This document shows, in pieces, positions 1-8,637 of a DNA stretch of 34,595 bases. Numbering within the stretch: the stretch's first letter is position 1; every line of letters begins with the position of its first letter. The DNA lies in the NCBI GenBank assembly GCA_910584365.1, contig CAJUAF010000025.1, positions 1 to 34,595 on the forward strand, in the 5' to 3' direction. The notes below the pieces were generated by a model that saw only the letters and a list, made by a program, of their open reading frames with translations, did not search any database and had not been told where the DNA came from. Position numbers and translations under genes: made by a program. The stretch is from an uncultured Muribaculaceae bacterium (GTDB lineage Bacteria; Bacteroidota; Bacteroidia; Bacteroidales; Muribaculaceae).

Positions 1-2
1 CA

Positions 3-35
3 CTTGAAAACTAGATGTTTAACAGCATAAATTTG
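3..35 (+). promoter_or_regulatory. Probable hflX promoter (-33/-7)
   Basis: TAAATTTG at 28-35 fits the Bacteroidota -7 consensus TAnnTTTG. CTTG at 3-6 lies 21 bp before it and is one base from the -33 TTTG. Transcription would then start near position 40, leaving a leader of about 24 nt before the ATG at 64. The window edge cuts off anything further upstream. Confidence 0.4.
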
Positions 36-63
36 AATTTTGTCATCTACTAAACGGATATCA

Positions 64-1329
64 ATGAAAGATTTAGTCATATCGAAAGAAACAACCGAAA
101 GGGCTGTAGTCGTGGGCCTTGTCACTCCCCGGCAGCCTGAGAACAAGGTCAGGGAATATCTCGACGAACTGGAATTCCTCGCCGACACCGCAGGTGCCGA
201 GGTCGTGCGCCGCTTCACCCAGAAACTCGACAATCCCAACTCCCGTACTTTCGTCGGTCAGGGAAAACTGGCCGAGATAAAGGAATATGTAGAAAAGAAC
301 GATATCGGGATGGTGATTTTCGACGATGACCTTTCCACCAAGCAGATCGCCAATATCGAGAAAGAGCTGCAGGTGAAGATTCTCGACCGCTCCAGCCTGA
401 TTCTCGACATATTCGCCCGCCGCGCCCAGACGGCCACGGCGAAAACGCAGGTGGAACTGGCCCAGTACCAGTATCTTCTCCCCCGCCTGACCCGTCTGTG
501 GACCCACCTTGAACGCCAGAAAGGAGGTATCGGTATGCGCGGCCCGGGCGAGACCCAGATCGAGACCGACCGCCGTATCATCCAGCGGCGCATCGCCTGG
601 CTCAAGGAACAGCTCGCCGACATTGACCGCCAGAAGACTCTCCAGCGCAAGAACCGCGGAAAGCTGACCCGCGTGGCTCTCGTAGGATATACCAATGTCG
701 GGAAATCCACGCTGATGAATCTCCTGAGCAAGAGCGATGTGTTCGCCGAGAACAAACTGTTCGCCACCCTCGACACTACGGTCCGCAAGGTGACCATCGA
801 CAACCTTCCCTTCCTGCTGACCGACACCGTAGGGTTCATCCGCAAGCTCCCCACGAACCTGGTGGAGTCGTTCAAATCGACTCTCGACGAGGTGCGCGAC
901 GCCGACCTGCTGGTCCATGTCGTTGACATCTCCCATCCCCAGTTTGAGGAGCAGATAGAGGTAGTCAACAAGACGCTCTCCGAAATCTGCGGAGCGGCCG
1001 GTAAGCCCGTCATCGTGGTGTTCAACAAAATCGACGCTTTCAGCCATGTCGAGAAGGACGCCGACGACCTTACCCCACGTACACGCGAGAATATACCCCT
1101 GGAGGAACTCAGGCAGACGTGGATGAACCGTCTCGAGCCGGGCAACTGCGTGTTCATATCGGCCAAGAAGGGGATAAATATCGACGAACTGAAAGAAAAA
1201 ATCTACGCGAAAGCAAAGGAAATCCATATCGAGCGTTTCCCCTACAATGATTTCCTTTATCAGAAATACGATGATCTGTCCCTCCCCCAGGGAGAGGAGG
1301 ACGCCTCCCACGCCGAGGAGGACAAATAA
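64..1329 (+). CDS. hflX: GTPase HflX, ribosome-rescue/splitting factor
   Basis: Cytoplasmic GTPase of the Obg/HflX superfamily that binds the 50S subunit and splits stalled or stressed ribosomes. The N-terminal HflX domain (about residues 15-125) is followed by the conserved LTRLWTHLERQ and GGIGMRGPGETQIETDRR segment. The GTPase domain has G1 GYTNVGKST (208-216), G3 DTVG (254-257) and G4 NKID (321-324). Length (421 aa) is normal for the family. The frame is open back to a TTG at 40, but the ATG at 64 gives the usual Bacteroidales N-terminus (MKDLVIS) and the TTG coincides with the predicted transcription start, so 64 is preferred. The next gene, dgt, begins 9 bp after the stop, so the two are probably cotranscribed. 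Confidence 0.96.
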   Translation: MKDLVISKETTERAVVVGLVTPRQPENKVREYLDELEFLADTAGAEVVRRFTQKLDNPNSRTFVGQGKLAEIKEYVEKNDIGMVIFDDDLSTKQIANIEKELQVKILDRSSLILDIFARRAQTATAKTQVELAQYQYLLPRLTRLWTHLERQKGGIGMRGPGETQIETDRRIIQRRIAWLKEQLADIDRQKTLQRKNRGKLTRVALVGYTNVGKSTLMNLLSKSDVFAENKLFATLDTTVRKVTIDNLPFLLTDTVGFIRKLPTNLVESFKSTLDEVRDADLLVHVVDISHPQFEEQIEVVNKTLSEICGAAGKPVIVVFNKIDAFSHVEKDADDLTPRTRENIPLEELRQTWMNRLEPGNCVFISAKKGINIDELKEKIYAKAKEIHIERFPYNDFLYQKYDDLSLPQGEEDASHAEEDK

Positions 1330-1338
1330 TCCCCGCTT

Positions 1339-2673
1339 ATGGACTGGCAGCAACTGATTTCCGACAAACGTTTCGGGCTGGAGGACTACCATGATCCCCG
1401 GCGCGGAAGCCGCAGCGATTTCCAGCGCGACTTCGACCGCCTGGTCTTTTCCTCACCGTTCCGGCGGATGCAGAACAAAACGCAGGTTTTCCCCCTGCCG
1501 GGAAGCATCTTCGTCCACAACCGTCTGACCCACAGCCTGGAGGTAGCATCCGTAGGACGCTCGATGGCCAACGAGATTGTGAATCTCCTGCTGGAGCGCC
1601 AGCGCCCCGAGGCGGAAAAGCGCGTCCTGGAATCCATCGGCGAAATAGTCAGCGCCGCCTGTCTGGCCCACGACCTGGGGAATCCGCCTTTCGGCCATTC
1701 GGGGGAAAAGGCGATCTCCACGTTCTTTTCCGAAGGGGAAGGTTCGGTGCTTCGCGACAGTCTGACGCCGGCCCAGTGGGCCGACCTGGTCCACTTCGAA
1801 GGGAACGCCAATGCCCTGCGTGTGCTGACCCACAAGTTCCACGGGCGTCGCACCGGAGGTTTCGCCATGACCTATCCGATGCTGGCTTCCATCGTCAAGT
1901 ACCCCTACTCCTCGGGGCTTGCCGGGGAGAAAAACAAGTTCGGTTTCTTCACCTCCGAACATGATACATATCTCCGCATCGCCGGAGAACTCGGGTTGCC
2001 GCGCCTGGAGGCACCGGAGGGAGAACTCCACTTCGCCCGCCATCCGCTGGTTTATATCGTTGAGGCCGCCGATGACATCTGTTATGAGGTAATGGACCTC
2101 GAGGACGCCCATAAGCTGAAGATTCTCGACTCTCCGACGGTAATCGACCTTTTCCTCGATTTTATTCCCGAGGAGAGGCGGGAGAGATGCCGGAAGATTA
2201 TGTCAACCATCAGCGACCCGAATGAGCAGATAGCCTATCTCCGGTCCGGGGTTATCGGCGAGATGGTGACAGCCTGTGCCCGGGCTTTCGCCGAAAATGA
2301 ACAGGCCATCCTGGACGGTACGTTCCGGGGACGCCTACTGTCCCGGATGCCCCGGCGTCTGTGCGATGCCTACGAGCGGTGCAACGCCATTTCCTGGGAC
2401 CGGATTTACCGAGCCCGGGAGGTTGTGGAAGTGGAATTGGCCGGTAACCGCATCATCTCTTTCCTCCTTGAGAAGCTGATTCATGCGGTCTGCCATCCCG
2501 AACTCAATTACTCGCGTCTGCTGCTGTCGCAGGTCCCGGACCAGTATGATGTAAGCTCTCCTCTGCTATTCTCCAAAATTCAGGGCGTCGTTGACCACGT
2601 GTCGGCGATGACCGATGTCTACGCCCTTAACCTGTTCCGGAAACTCAACGGTATGAGTCTGCCGGCCGTTTAA
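1339..2673 (+). CDS. dgt: dNTP triphosphohydrolase (dGTPase)
   Basis: HD-superfamily enzyme that hydrolyses dNTPs (classically dGTP) to the nucleoside and tripolyphosphate, affecting dNTP pools. The metal-binding HD signature is visible: H65 in RLTHSLEV, H111-D112 in LAHDLGNPPFGHSGE, and D245-D246 in EAADDICYE. The N-terminal FRRMQNKTQV segment is typical of the Dgt family. The product is 444 aa, normal for the Bacteroidota form. It starts 9 bp after hflX and is followed after 32 bp by the TPM-domain gene, which suggests one operon. Substrate preference (dGTP or other dNTPs) cannot be read from the sequence. Confidence 0.93.
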   Translation: MDWQQLISDKRFGLEDYHDPRRGSRSDFQRDFDRLVFSSPFRRMQNKTQVFPLPGSIFVHNRLTHSLEVASVGRSMANEIVNLLLERQRPEAEKRVLESIGEIVSAACLAHDLGNPPFGHSGEKAISTFFSEGEGSVLRDSLTPAQWADLVHFEGNANALRVLTHKFHGRRTGGFAMTYPMLASIVKYPYSSGLAGEKNKFGFFTSEHDTYLRIAGELGLPRLEAPEGELHFARHPLVYIVEAADDICYEVMDLEDAHKLKILDSPTVIDLFLDFIPEERRERCRKIMSTISDPNEQIAYLRSGVIGEMVTACARAFAENEQAILDGTFRGRLLSRMPRRLCDAYERCNAISWDRIYRAREVVEVELAGNRIISFLLEKLIHAVCHPELNYSRLLLSQVPDQYDVSSPLLFSKIQGVVDHVSAMTDVYALNLFRKLNGMSLPAV

Positions 2674-2705
2674 GAGTCAGTTTTAAAACAATCAATCACC
2701 TGATA

Positions 2706-3965
2706 ATGAAGTTATCCGTTAGAATATTGCTGTCTTTCCTCCTCATGTTGCCCGTCTGCCTGGACGCGGGAGCCGTAGCCGTGGAGGATGTCGAGAACGT
2801 CCATGTCAGGGACCGCAGCCGCTATGTAACCGACATGGCAGGGATGCTGTCACCGCAGGCTGTCACCCGGCTGGACTCCATAATGGCCGACATCTGGCGC
2901 CAGTCGTCAGCCGAGCCCGTTGTGGTGATTGTCGATAATCTCGACGGCATGGATGTCGACGATTATGCCACGCGCCTTTTCGACCTTTGGAAACCGGGCA
3001 AAAAAGACAAGGACAGCGGAGTGATACTGCTGGTCTCCCTCAATGACAGGAAATTCGTCATTCGCACCGGTTACGGCGTCGAGGGGCTGTTGCCCGACGC
3101 CCTCTGCTGGCGGATTCTTGAGCGGGAGATGAAACCCCGTTTCCGGCGCGGGGATTACGACGGAGGGGTCATTGCCACCGCCGAATCCATGCGGGATGTT
3201 CTAACCAGCGAGGAAGCCCGTGGAGAACTCATGTCGGAATATAAAAACGATGCCAGCAATCCCGACGCCGGACCCAATCTGTTTGTCAATTACATCAGAT
3301 TGTCGTTGCTGGCGCTGGTCGGCTTCCTTATCTACTATTTCTGGCTTGTAATAAAGGCGCGGAAGATGTCGGCGCCCCAGGCTTACCATCTTTTCGAGGG
3401 AAAGAAGCTGATGATGATAGTACTGACTATCGCTACATTGGGTATCCTCCTCCCTGTCCTGCTGCTGTGGCTCTGGAAGATGCGGCGCATCCGCGACCAC
3501 GTTCATCGCTGCCCCAACTGTTCCGCAAAAATGAAGAAACTCGACGAACAGACCGACAATCTGTATCTCACCCCGGCGCAGGACGCCGAGGAGCGCCTCA
3601 ACTCGGTGGACTACGACGTATGGCTCTGCCCCACCTGCAACCAGACCGAGATAATCCCCTTCATCAACCGCCAGAAAAACTATAAGGTTTGCCCTGTCTG
3701 CGGCGCCCGCACCTCAGCCCTTGTCTCGGACCGCATCATCCGCCGTCCGACTACCGCTGCCAAAGGCCAGGGACTCCGCACCTACCAATGCTTCAACTGC
3801 AACCACTCCTCCGGCATCCCCTACGATATTCCCAAAGTAGCTGCGGCCGCGGCCCCCATCATTTTCGGTGGAGGCGGTGGAGGCTTCGGCGGCGGTGGAG
3901 GCTTCTCGGGAGGCTCCTTCGGTGGGGGCATGACCGGCGGCGGCGGTGCCAGCGGCGGCTGGTAA
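2706..3965 (+). CDS. TPM-domain (YgcG-like) membrane protein with zinc ribbons
   Basis: Predicted exported membrane protein. It has a signal peptide (about 1-25), a TPM domain (about 37-165, containing the family-like MAGMLSP and VIRTGYGVEGLLPD segments), two hydrophobic spans (about 198-217 and 234-257), then a C-terminal part with four CxxC pairs (near 269, 308, 329 and 362) that should form two zinc ribbons. It ends in a Gly-rich tail of GGGFGGGGG type with a final GGW. TPM domains occur in photosystem II repair proteins and in bacterial YgcG-like proteins; the biochemical role is not settled. The short TPM-TM-Gly-rich plan is common, while the zinc-ribbon block between membrane and tail is less usual. 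It follows dgt by 32 bp. Its stop is 7 bp from the stop of the converging ATPase gene, with no hairpin between them. Confidence 0.85.
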   Translation: MKLSVRILLSFLLMLPVCLDAGAVAVEDVENVHVRDRSRYVTDMAGMLSPQAVTRLDSIMADIWRQSSAEPVVVIVDNLDGMDVDDYATRLFDLWKPGKKDKDSGVILLVSLNDRKFVIRTGYGVEGLLPDALCWRILEREMKPRFRRGDYDGGVIATAESMRDVLTSEEARGELMSEYKNDASNPDAGPNLFVNYIRLSLLALVGFLIYYFWLVIKARKMSAPQAYHLFEGKKLMMIVLTIATLGILLPVLLLWLWKMRRIRDHVHRCPNCSAKMKKLDEQTDNLYLTPAQDAEERLNSVDYDVWLCPTCNQTEIIPFINRQKNYKVCPVCGARTSALVSDRIIRRPTTAAKGQGLRTYQCFNCNHSSGIPYDIPKVAAAAAPIIFGGGGGGFGGGGGFSGGSFGGGMTGGGGASGGW

Positions 3966-3972
3966 CCCCCTG

Positions 3973-5121
3973 CTATTCTTCCCGGCGAAGCCATTCGGCG
4001 AAAAAGTAGTCCGTCAGGCTGTATCCTTCCCGGGCACTTCCCCTTACCACTTCGTTCTCCACAAGTTTTTTAAGAGCGGACTGTACGGAACTTACAGATG
4101 TGAAGCCGTTCTGCATGGCGAATCCACCGGACATCAGTTCCCGCGCCTCCGGCTCGGAAGCAATTATTCGCACCAGGTCCCTCTGCCGGGGACTCAGAGT
4201 TGCCAGTTGTTGGAGATAACTGTCCCTCTGGATGTCGAGTATATTCCTCAGTGCGGCCGACAGAATCGCAGGAGTATATTCCTCACCTTTCCTTGTCAGC
4301 GCAAACCCTTCGTTCATCAGAAGCTGCATATACCAGGTAGTTCCACGGACAAGGCGGTAGATCTCAGCCGCAACTTCCGGCGACAACCGTTTTCCCTCCT
4401 GCACGAACAGAGAAGAAGCGAAAAGGGTATATTTCTCCTGAGGAATCGGCCCTAATGAAAGGGATAAAGTGGAATTATAGAAGGGTCTTTTGGCCGAGTT
4501 AAACATATTCAGCATCATGTGGCGGCGACTCCCGGCAAATATAAATACAGCGTTGGCTGCGTTCTGGATGTAAGTTCTCAACAGAGCTTCGGCATTGTTG
4601 TCTTTATACTCCGCCACCTGCTGGAATTCATCAAAAGCGATTATGCAGGGGCGGTCCGCATTGTCGATATATCGGAAAATCTCCTCCAGAGTAGTTTCGG
4701 GCCGTGCGACATTCCCCTGGGAAATCTGAAACGACGGTTCTCCTGTCATCGGGTCAACCCCAATCCCGAACTGCAGCGATTTCACAGTGGCTATAAATTT
4801 ATCTATCAACGACTTCCCACGAGGTTTCAGTCCCCGGAAAATTGCCCTGCTGAGTTCTCTGACAAGCTCCTCCACGGAAGAAGTGGCATATATATCTACA
4901 AAAAAAGTATAATATCTGCTGTCGATTTCCGGCTGATGGAACAAATGTCTGATCAGCCCCGTCTTTCCCATACGCCGCTCTGCCACCAACGTTACACTTC
5001 GCCCGTTTTCTATCTGTTTGATTAGCTGGGCGGTCTCCTCCTCTCGATCGCAGAAATATTTTTCTCCGGCGTATCTTCCTACCACAAAGGGATTTATCAT
5101 CAACATACTATCTTTATTCAT
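3973..5121 (-). CDS. AAA ATPase, archaeal-ATPase (PF01637-like) family
   Basis: Cytoplasmic P-loop ATPase of the family often annotated as 'ATP-binding protein' in Bacteroidota. Walker A is AERRMGKTG (47-55), Walker B is IAFDEFQQ (161-168), and a sensor-1-like FAGSRRHMM follows. The C-terminal quarter has a winged-helix look (a predicted helix-turn-helix around SPRQRDLVRIIA and SSVQSALKKLVENEVV). Members are usually orphans of unknown substrate, thought to be STAND/MNS-clan-like switches. The frame is open to a TTG at 5130, but the ATG at 5121 is preferred. It ends with TAG, the only annotated gene here to do so. A good -33/-7 promoter lies just upstream. Base composition is more AT-rich than neighbouring hflX or dgt, consistent with acquisition by transfer (inference). 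Confidence 0.88.
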   Translation of the reverse strand: MNKDSMLMINPFVVGRYAGEKYFCDREEETAQLIKQIENGRSVTLVAERRMGKTGLIRHLFHQPEIDSRYYTFFVDIYATSSVEELVRELSRAIFRGLKPRGKSLIDKFIATVKSLQFGIGVDPMTGEPSFQISQGNVARPETTLEEIFRYIDNADRPCIIAFDEFQQVAEYKDNNAEALLRTYIQNAANAVFIFAGSRRHMMLNMFNSAKRPFYNSTLSLSLGPIPQEKYTLFASSLFVQEGKRLSPEVAAEIYRLVRGTTWYMQLLMNEGFALTRKGEEYTPAILSAALRNILDIQRDSYLQQLATLSPRQRDLVRIIASEPEARELMSGGFAMQNGFTSVSSVQSALKKLVENEVVRGSAREGYSLTDYFFAEWLRREE

Positions 5122-5156
5122 ATCTCTCAATCAGATTATCATACTTTCAATTATTG

Positions 5157-5188
5157 CAAAGATAATAATTAAAACTTAAATAACCAAA
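5157..5188 (-). promoter_or_regulatory. Promoter of the AAA ATPase gene
   Basis: On the minus strand the -7 box TATCTTTG (5164-5157) is preceded by a -33 TTTG (5188-5185) with exactly 20 bp between, an ideal Bacteroidota promoter. The start would be near 5150, about 30 nt before the ATG at 5121. Confidence 0.65.
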
Positions 5189-5488
5189 TCCTGCCATAAA
5201 ATGCAACAAGGAGGAAAGCATCCCGGAAAAAGGGATTGAACAGTCGATAGGCCTCAGACGTTTAACTTACAAAGGATAATGATGTAGGGGCGGGATCGAA
5301 AATCCCACAAGGACGTTGGAAGCGACGTTCACCCCGCGCAACAACTCAAAGCGTTAAAACTCAGGCAACTCCATCGGTTGCAACCGATTGCCGGGCTTTA
5401 CCGCCACCCAGAAGACGGTGTGTCAATATTCAACATTTTGGCACATCGTCTTGTTTTTCGCCCGGCTGACGAGGATATTGTCAGACTT
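5189..5488. other. Gene-free stretch with palindrome and hairpins
   Basis: No convincing gene lies between the ATPase promoter and the methyltransferase stop. Within it are a hairpin GGGAT-cgaaa-ATCCC inside a G/C-rich block (about 5284-5335), a GACGTT word repeated 12 bp apart, and a perfect 16-bp palindrome ATCGGTTG/CAACCGAT at 5373-5388. The block resembles a dispersed intergenic repeat or structured RNA more than decayed coding sequence, but one copy cannot prove either. Confidence 0.4.
5373..5388. repeat. Perfect 16-bp palindrome
   Basis: ATCGGTTGCAACCGAT reads the same on both strands. It lies about 100 bp downstream of the methyltransferase gene (minus strand) and could be a protein-binding site or part of a repeat element. 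No T-run follows, so it is not an obvious terminator. Confidence 0.6.
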
Positions 5489-6307
5489 TCAATGGAAGCG
5501 GGTGGTCTGCCAGAACGCCACGGCAGAAGCCGCAGCCACATTCAGCGAATCCACGCAGTGGGCCATCGGAATACGGGCGACGTAATCAGTGCCGGCTATA
5601 ACTTCGCGGCTCAGTCCGTCCCCCTCCGTTCCCAGGATAAGCGCCAGGCGCGGTTCACCGCACAGAGCCGGGTCATCGATAGGCACCGAGTCATCCGACA
5701 GCGCCAATGCGGCAGTCTTGAGACCTAAGGCCGACAGTTCCCGCAGATACCCTCCGCGGTCCGGACTCTCCCCGAGATATGCCCAGGGTACAAGAAACAC
5801 CGACCCCATCGAAACTCGCACAGCCCTACGGTTCAGAGGGTCACAAGCCGTAGGAGTCAGCAGCACTGCATCAATTCCCAGGGCGGCTGCCGATCGGAAA
5901 ATCGCGCCGATATTCGTAGTGTCTGTGACCTCGTCTATGACAGCCACGCGTCGCGCCCCGCGACAGACCTCCTCAGGGGTCTTCGGCGCCGGACGCCGCA
6001 TAGCACAAAGCACTCCCCGCGTCAGCGTATATCCCGTCAGCCCAGCCAGCAGTTCCCGACTTCCTGTATAGATCGGCATCCCGGGATTGGCGGCGATAAT
6101 TTCCGCAGCATCCCCTTCGATATGTTTCTGTTCACAGAGCATACAGACCGGCTCCATCCCGGCCCCCAACGCCACCTTGATGACCTTCGGACTCTCGGCC
6201 ACAAACAGCCCCTCGCCGGGATTCAGCCTGTTGCGCAACTGTGCCTCAGTAAGTCGGGCGAACACCGCCACCCTCTCGTCATCCAGTCTCTCGATCCTCT
6301 CAATCAT
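5489..6307 (-). CDS. TrmH/SpoU-family RNA 2'-O-methyltransferase
   Basis: SPOUT-class enzyme that transfers a methyl group from SAM to a ribose 2'-OH of rRNA or tRNA. An N-terminal substrate-binding segment (about 10-85, with LTEAQLRNRLNPGEGLFVAESPK) precedes the knotted catalytic domain. The three family motifs are present: motif 1 in TTNIGAIFRSAAALGIDAVLL, motif 2 in LALILGTEGDGLS, and motif 3 in RIPMAHCVDSLNVAAASAV. At 272 aa it is normal size. Its ATG overlaps the TGA of the PEGA/WG gene by 4 bp (ATGA), so the two should be translationally coupled. The target nucleotide cannot be assigned from the sequence. Confidence 0.92.
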   Translation of the reverse strand: MIERIERLDDERVAVFARLTEAQLRNRLNPGEGLFVAESPKVIKVALGAGMEPVCMLCEQKHIEGDAAEIIAANPGMPIYTGSRELLAGLTGYTLTRGVLCAMRRPAPKTPEEVCRGARRVAVIDEVTDTTNIGAIFRSAAALGIDAVLLTPTACDPLNRRAVRVSMGSVFLVPWAYLGESPDRGGYLRELSALGLKTAALALSDDSVPIDDPALCGEPRLALILGTEGDGLSREVIAGTDYVARIPMAHCVDSLNVAAASAVAFWQTTRFH

Positions 6308-8526
6308 TTCGTCTCCTCCCCTTTCTTGTTAATCCAGATGTAGTCATATTCATTGTATGGTTTAACGTATGCCCTGTTATTCTTAAAATAGCCTGCATAG
6401 TCATATTGAAATGGAATAATTACTTTGCCCAATCTGTCAATATACCCCCATTTACTACCTCGTTGTACTGAAGCAACTCCATCATGGAATGAGCGAACAT
6501 CATCATATTCGCACGGAATAACGACTTTTCCTGCCATATCAATGTACCCCCACTTATCATGCTTCTGCACTGCGGCGAATCCCTCAAAAAATGGGAGCGC
6601 ATCATCATATTCAGGACTACAGATAATCTCCCCGTAATAATTGATAAATCCCCATTTATTGAATCTATCTTTAAACGCAATCCTTCCATTAATAGGTTCA
6701 GATAGCTCTTGATAGTCTGTGGTAACGATATATTCCCCTTTCTTATTCATTATATACCATTTTCCATCTTTGTTTACACTGGCGATGCCATTGTCAAAAG
6801 ACGTTCCATCATCAAAAGCCCTGCCAAATAATTGGTTCCCCAGGGTATCGATATAATACATTTCGTCCTTATTAAATATCATGCCAATTCCCTCTTTGAA
6901 AGCAACAACTCTATCGCTTATGGATTGAGTGACTTTCCTCCCGTTTGTTCCCATATATCCATATTTATTGTCACGGCTATAGATAAACATCCTGTCGTTA
7001 TAGGGCGTACAGATAAGATCATCACCCATTGGTATTATTTCTCTCCCCGAAAAATCAACTACCCCACTCTTCCTGTCAGGCCTTCTCAGGGTAGCAATAG
7101 CATAAGTATCTTTTTCATTGAGAAGTGTCAGTCCATCATATTTATAATCAATAATCAGGTTGCCATTCCTGTCGATCAACCCGTATTTATATTTGTCATT
7201 TACTACCACACATACTCCATTAACAAACCATCCCGGAGTCTCAAAATTTCCAGGGATTGCCTGCTCTCCGGTTTTGTCGATAAAAAAGGAACGACCATCA
7301 AGAGTTACATTTGCCACTCCTTCACCAAAACGCTCCACATTATCATATTTGGCCGGGATAACGATTTTGCCTTCCTCGGTTTTAAAACCCCATTTATCTG
7401 TGGTGCTATCCTTGTAGGCGAACAACTCCGAATCCTCGGGGTATTTCGGCTTCTCGGGAAGTTTGCCTTCCAAAGTGGCAAGTTGATTTTCGGCGACAGC
7501 CACCGGGAGGGTGACGGATGAATAGGCGGGATGGGAGATTGTAACGGTATGGGCACCGATCATGATGTTGTCGAAGACGTCGGGAGTGCTGCCCATTGGC
7601 TTACCATCCAGCGTGATAGTTGCCCCGGCAGGAAGATAGTTGATATTAAGAGAACCGGTAACCGGTGTAAGCTCGGGGAGCGACACCGCCAACTGTTGCT
7701 GACTGGCAAGTTTCACAATCTTCTCTGCGGTGCGATAACCCTCCTTGCGTGCCTCCACAAGGTATTCCCCGGGAAACAGTTCGCCGTTCCAGGTGGACAT
7801 TCCTTTGGCCTCCCCATTGACATAAAGTTGGGCGCCGTCCGTAGGACAGCTCAACGACAGACTTGCCAGCGACGATGTCAGCCGTATGTCCCGCATGACC
7901 TTCTTGGAGGCGATGGTTACTTCTCCATCCTGCGGCAGAAATCCGACTGCTTCCACACGGTAGGTATGCAGTCCGTTTTTCAAGAATACAGACACCTGTC
8001 CGTCGGAAACACCGCGTTCGGTGCCGTCAACGTACACCTTTGCGTTCGCCGGATTGACAGTCAGGACCAGATAGCTATGCCCCGCGGAAACCGACACCGG
8101 GGCGCTCGCCACGGCCGGAAGCGACACATCTACCGTATAGGTGACGCCCCCCTCCAGGTGCGGTATCCCCCAGTCTGGGAAATACACACGCACGGTGCGG
8201 AATTTAAGGCTCTGGAACCTCAGTTCCTTAGTACCGTCGATCATGTAAACCCAATGCTCGCCGCCGTAGCGCGGAACATCCCCGACCACATTACCCTGAA
8301 ACACGACATCATCAGCAAGTACATTGACCTTTACCAAGGCGCACTGCTCATTGTTAAGGTCCAGGCGCCCGCGAGCCATCGCGGTGACATCCATCGGCGA
8401 CATCTCCACGCGGTCAATCGTGGCGTCATCCGAGGCCCACACTCCGGTCAACACCCCTGAAAAGACAAGCGCCAGGCAGTACCGCAGCATGACATATACC
8501 CTCCTGTTCCATACGGTTCCGTTCAT
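6304..8526 (-). CDS. Secreted PEGA-domain / WG-repeat protein
   Basis: Large exported protein of unknown function. A signal peptide (LRYCLALVFSGVLTGVWA) is followed by an N-terminal domain, then three PEGA domains (about 151-216, 221-285, 290-355; each with the NPANAKVYVDG / PAGATITLDGKPMGSTP type core and a GxHTVxIxHPxY-like end), and then about ten WG repeats to the C-terminus (about 367-740; units such as DKWGYIDMAGKVVIPCEYDD). PEGA and WG modules are presumed beta-rich surface or periplasmic scaffolds. Three starts are possible: TTG 8541, ATG 8526 (chosen, just after the promoter) and ATG 8490, which would place the signal peptide at the extreme N-terminus. The WG half is clearly more AT-rich than the PEGA half, as if two sources were joined. 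The gene is coupled to the downstream methyltransferase. Confidence 0.85.
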   Translation of the reverse strand: MNGTVWNRRVYVMLRYCLALVFSGVLTGVWASDDATIDRVEMSPMDVTAMARGRLDLNNEQCALVKVNVLADDVVFQGNVVGDVPRYGGEHWVYMIDGTKELRFQSLKFRTVRVYFPDWGIPHLEGGVTYTVDVSLPAVASAPVSVSAGHSYLVLTVNPANAKVYVDGTERGVSDGQVSVFLKNGLHTYRVEAVGFLPQDGEVTIASKKVMRDIRLTSSLASLSLSCPTDGAQLYVNGEAKGMSTWNGELFPGEYLVEARKEGYRTAEKIVKLASQQQLAVSLPELTPVTGSLNINYLPAGATITLDGKPMGSTPDVFDNIMIGAHTVTISHPAYSSVTLPVAVAENQLATLEGKLPEKPKYPEDSELFAYKDSTTDKWGFKTEEGKIVIPAKYDNVERFGEGVANVTLDGRSFFIDKTGEQAIPGNFETPGWFVNGVCVVVNDKYKYGLIDRNGNLIIDYKYDGLTLLNEKDTYAIATLRRPDRKSGVVDFSGREIIPMGDDLICTPYNDRMFIYSRDNKYGYMGTNGRKVTQSISDRVVAFKEGIGMIFNKDEMYYIDTLGNQLFGRAFDDGTSFDNGIASVNKDGKWYIMNKKGEYIVTTDYQELSEPINGRIAFKDRFNKWGFINYYGEIICSPEYDDALPFFEGFAAVQKHDKWGYIDMAGKVVIPCEYDDVRSFHDGVASVQRGSKWGYIDRLGKVIIPFQYDYAGYFKNNRAYVKPYNEYDYIWINKKGEETK

Positions 8527-8558
8527 ATCGACTTGTTTCAATCGGTTGGTTTACACCG

Positions 8559-8566
8559 CAAAGTTA
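8559..8566 (-). promoter_or_regulatory. -7 box for the PEGA/WG gene
   Basis: Minus-strand TAACTTTG (8566-8559) matches TAnnTTTG, giving a start near 8553 and a leader of about 27 nt before the ATG at 8526. A correctly spaced -33 TTTG is not seen. Confidence 0.5.
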
Positions 8567-8637
8567 CAAAAAATCGGCCAAACTCCCCTCCCCTCAAATA
8601 TTTTCTCTCACAGATTTAAAGGATTAACGCATACAGC

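Noticed and set aside
40..63. TTG start for hflX
   Set aside because: It coincides with the predicted transcription start and adds residues not typical of the family; ATG at 64 fits better.
3946..5025. Plus-strand frames opposite the ATPase gene (3946-4455 and 4519-5025)
   Set aside because: They are shadows of the minus-strand ATPase, whose Walker motifs and promoter are clear.
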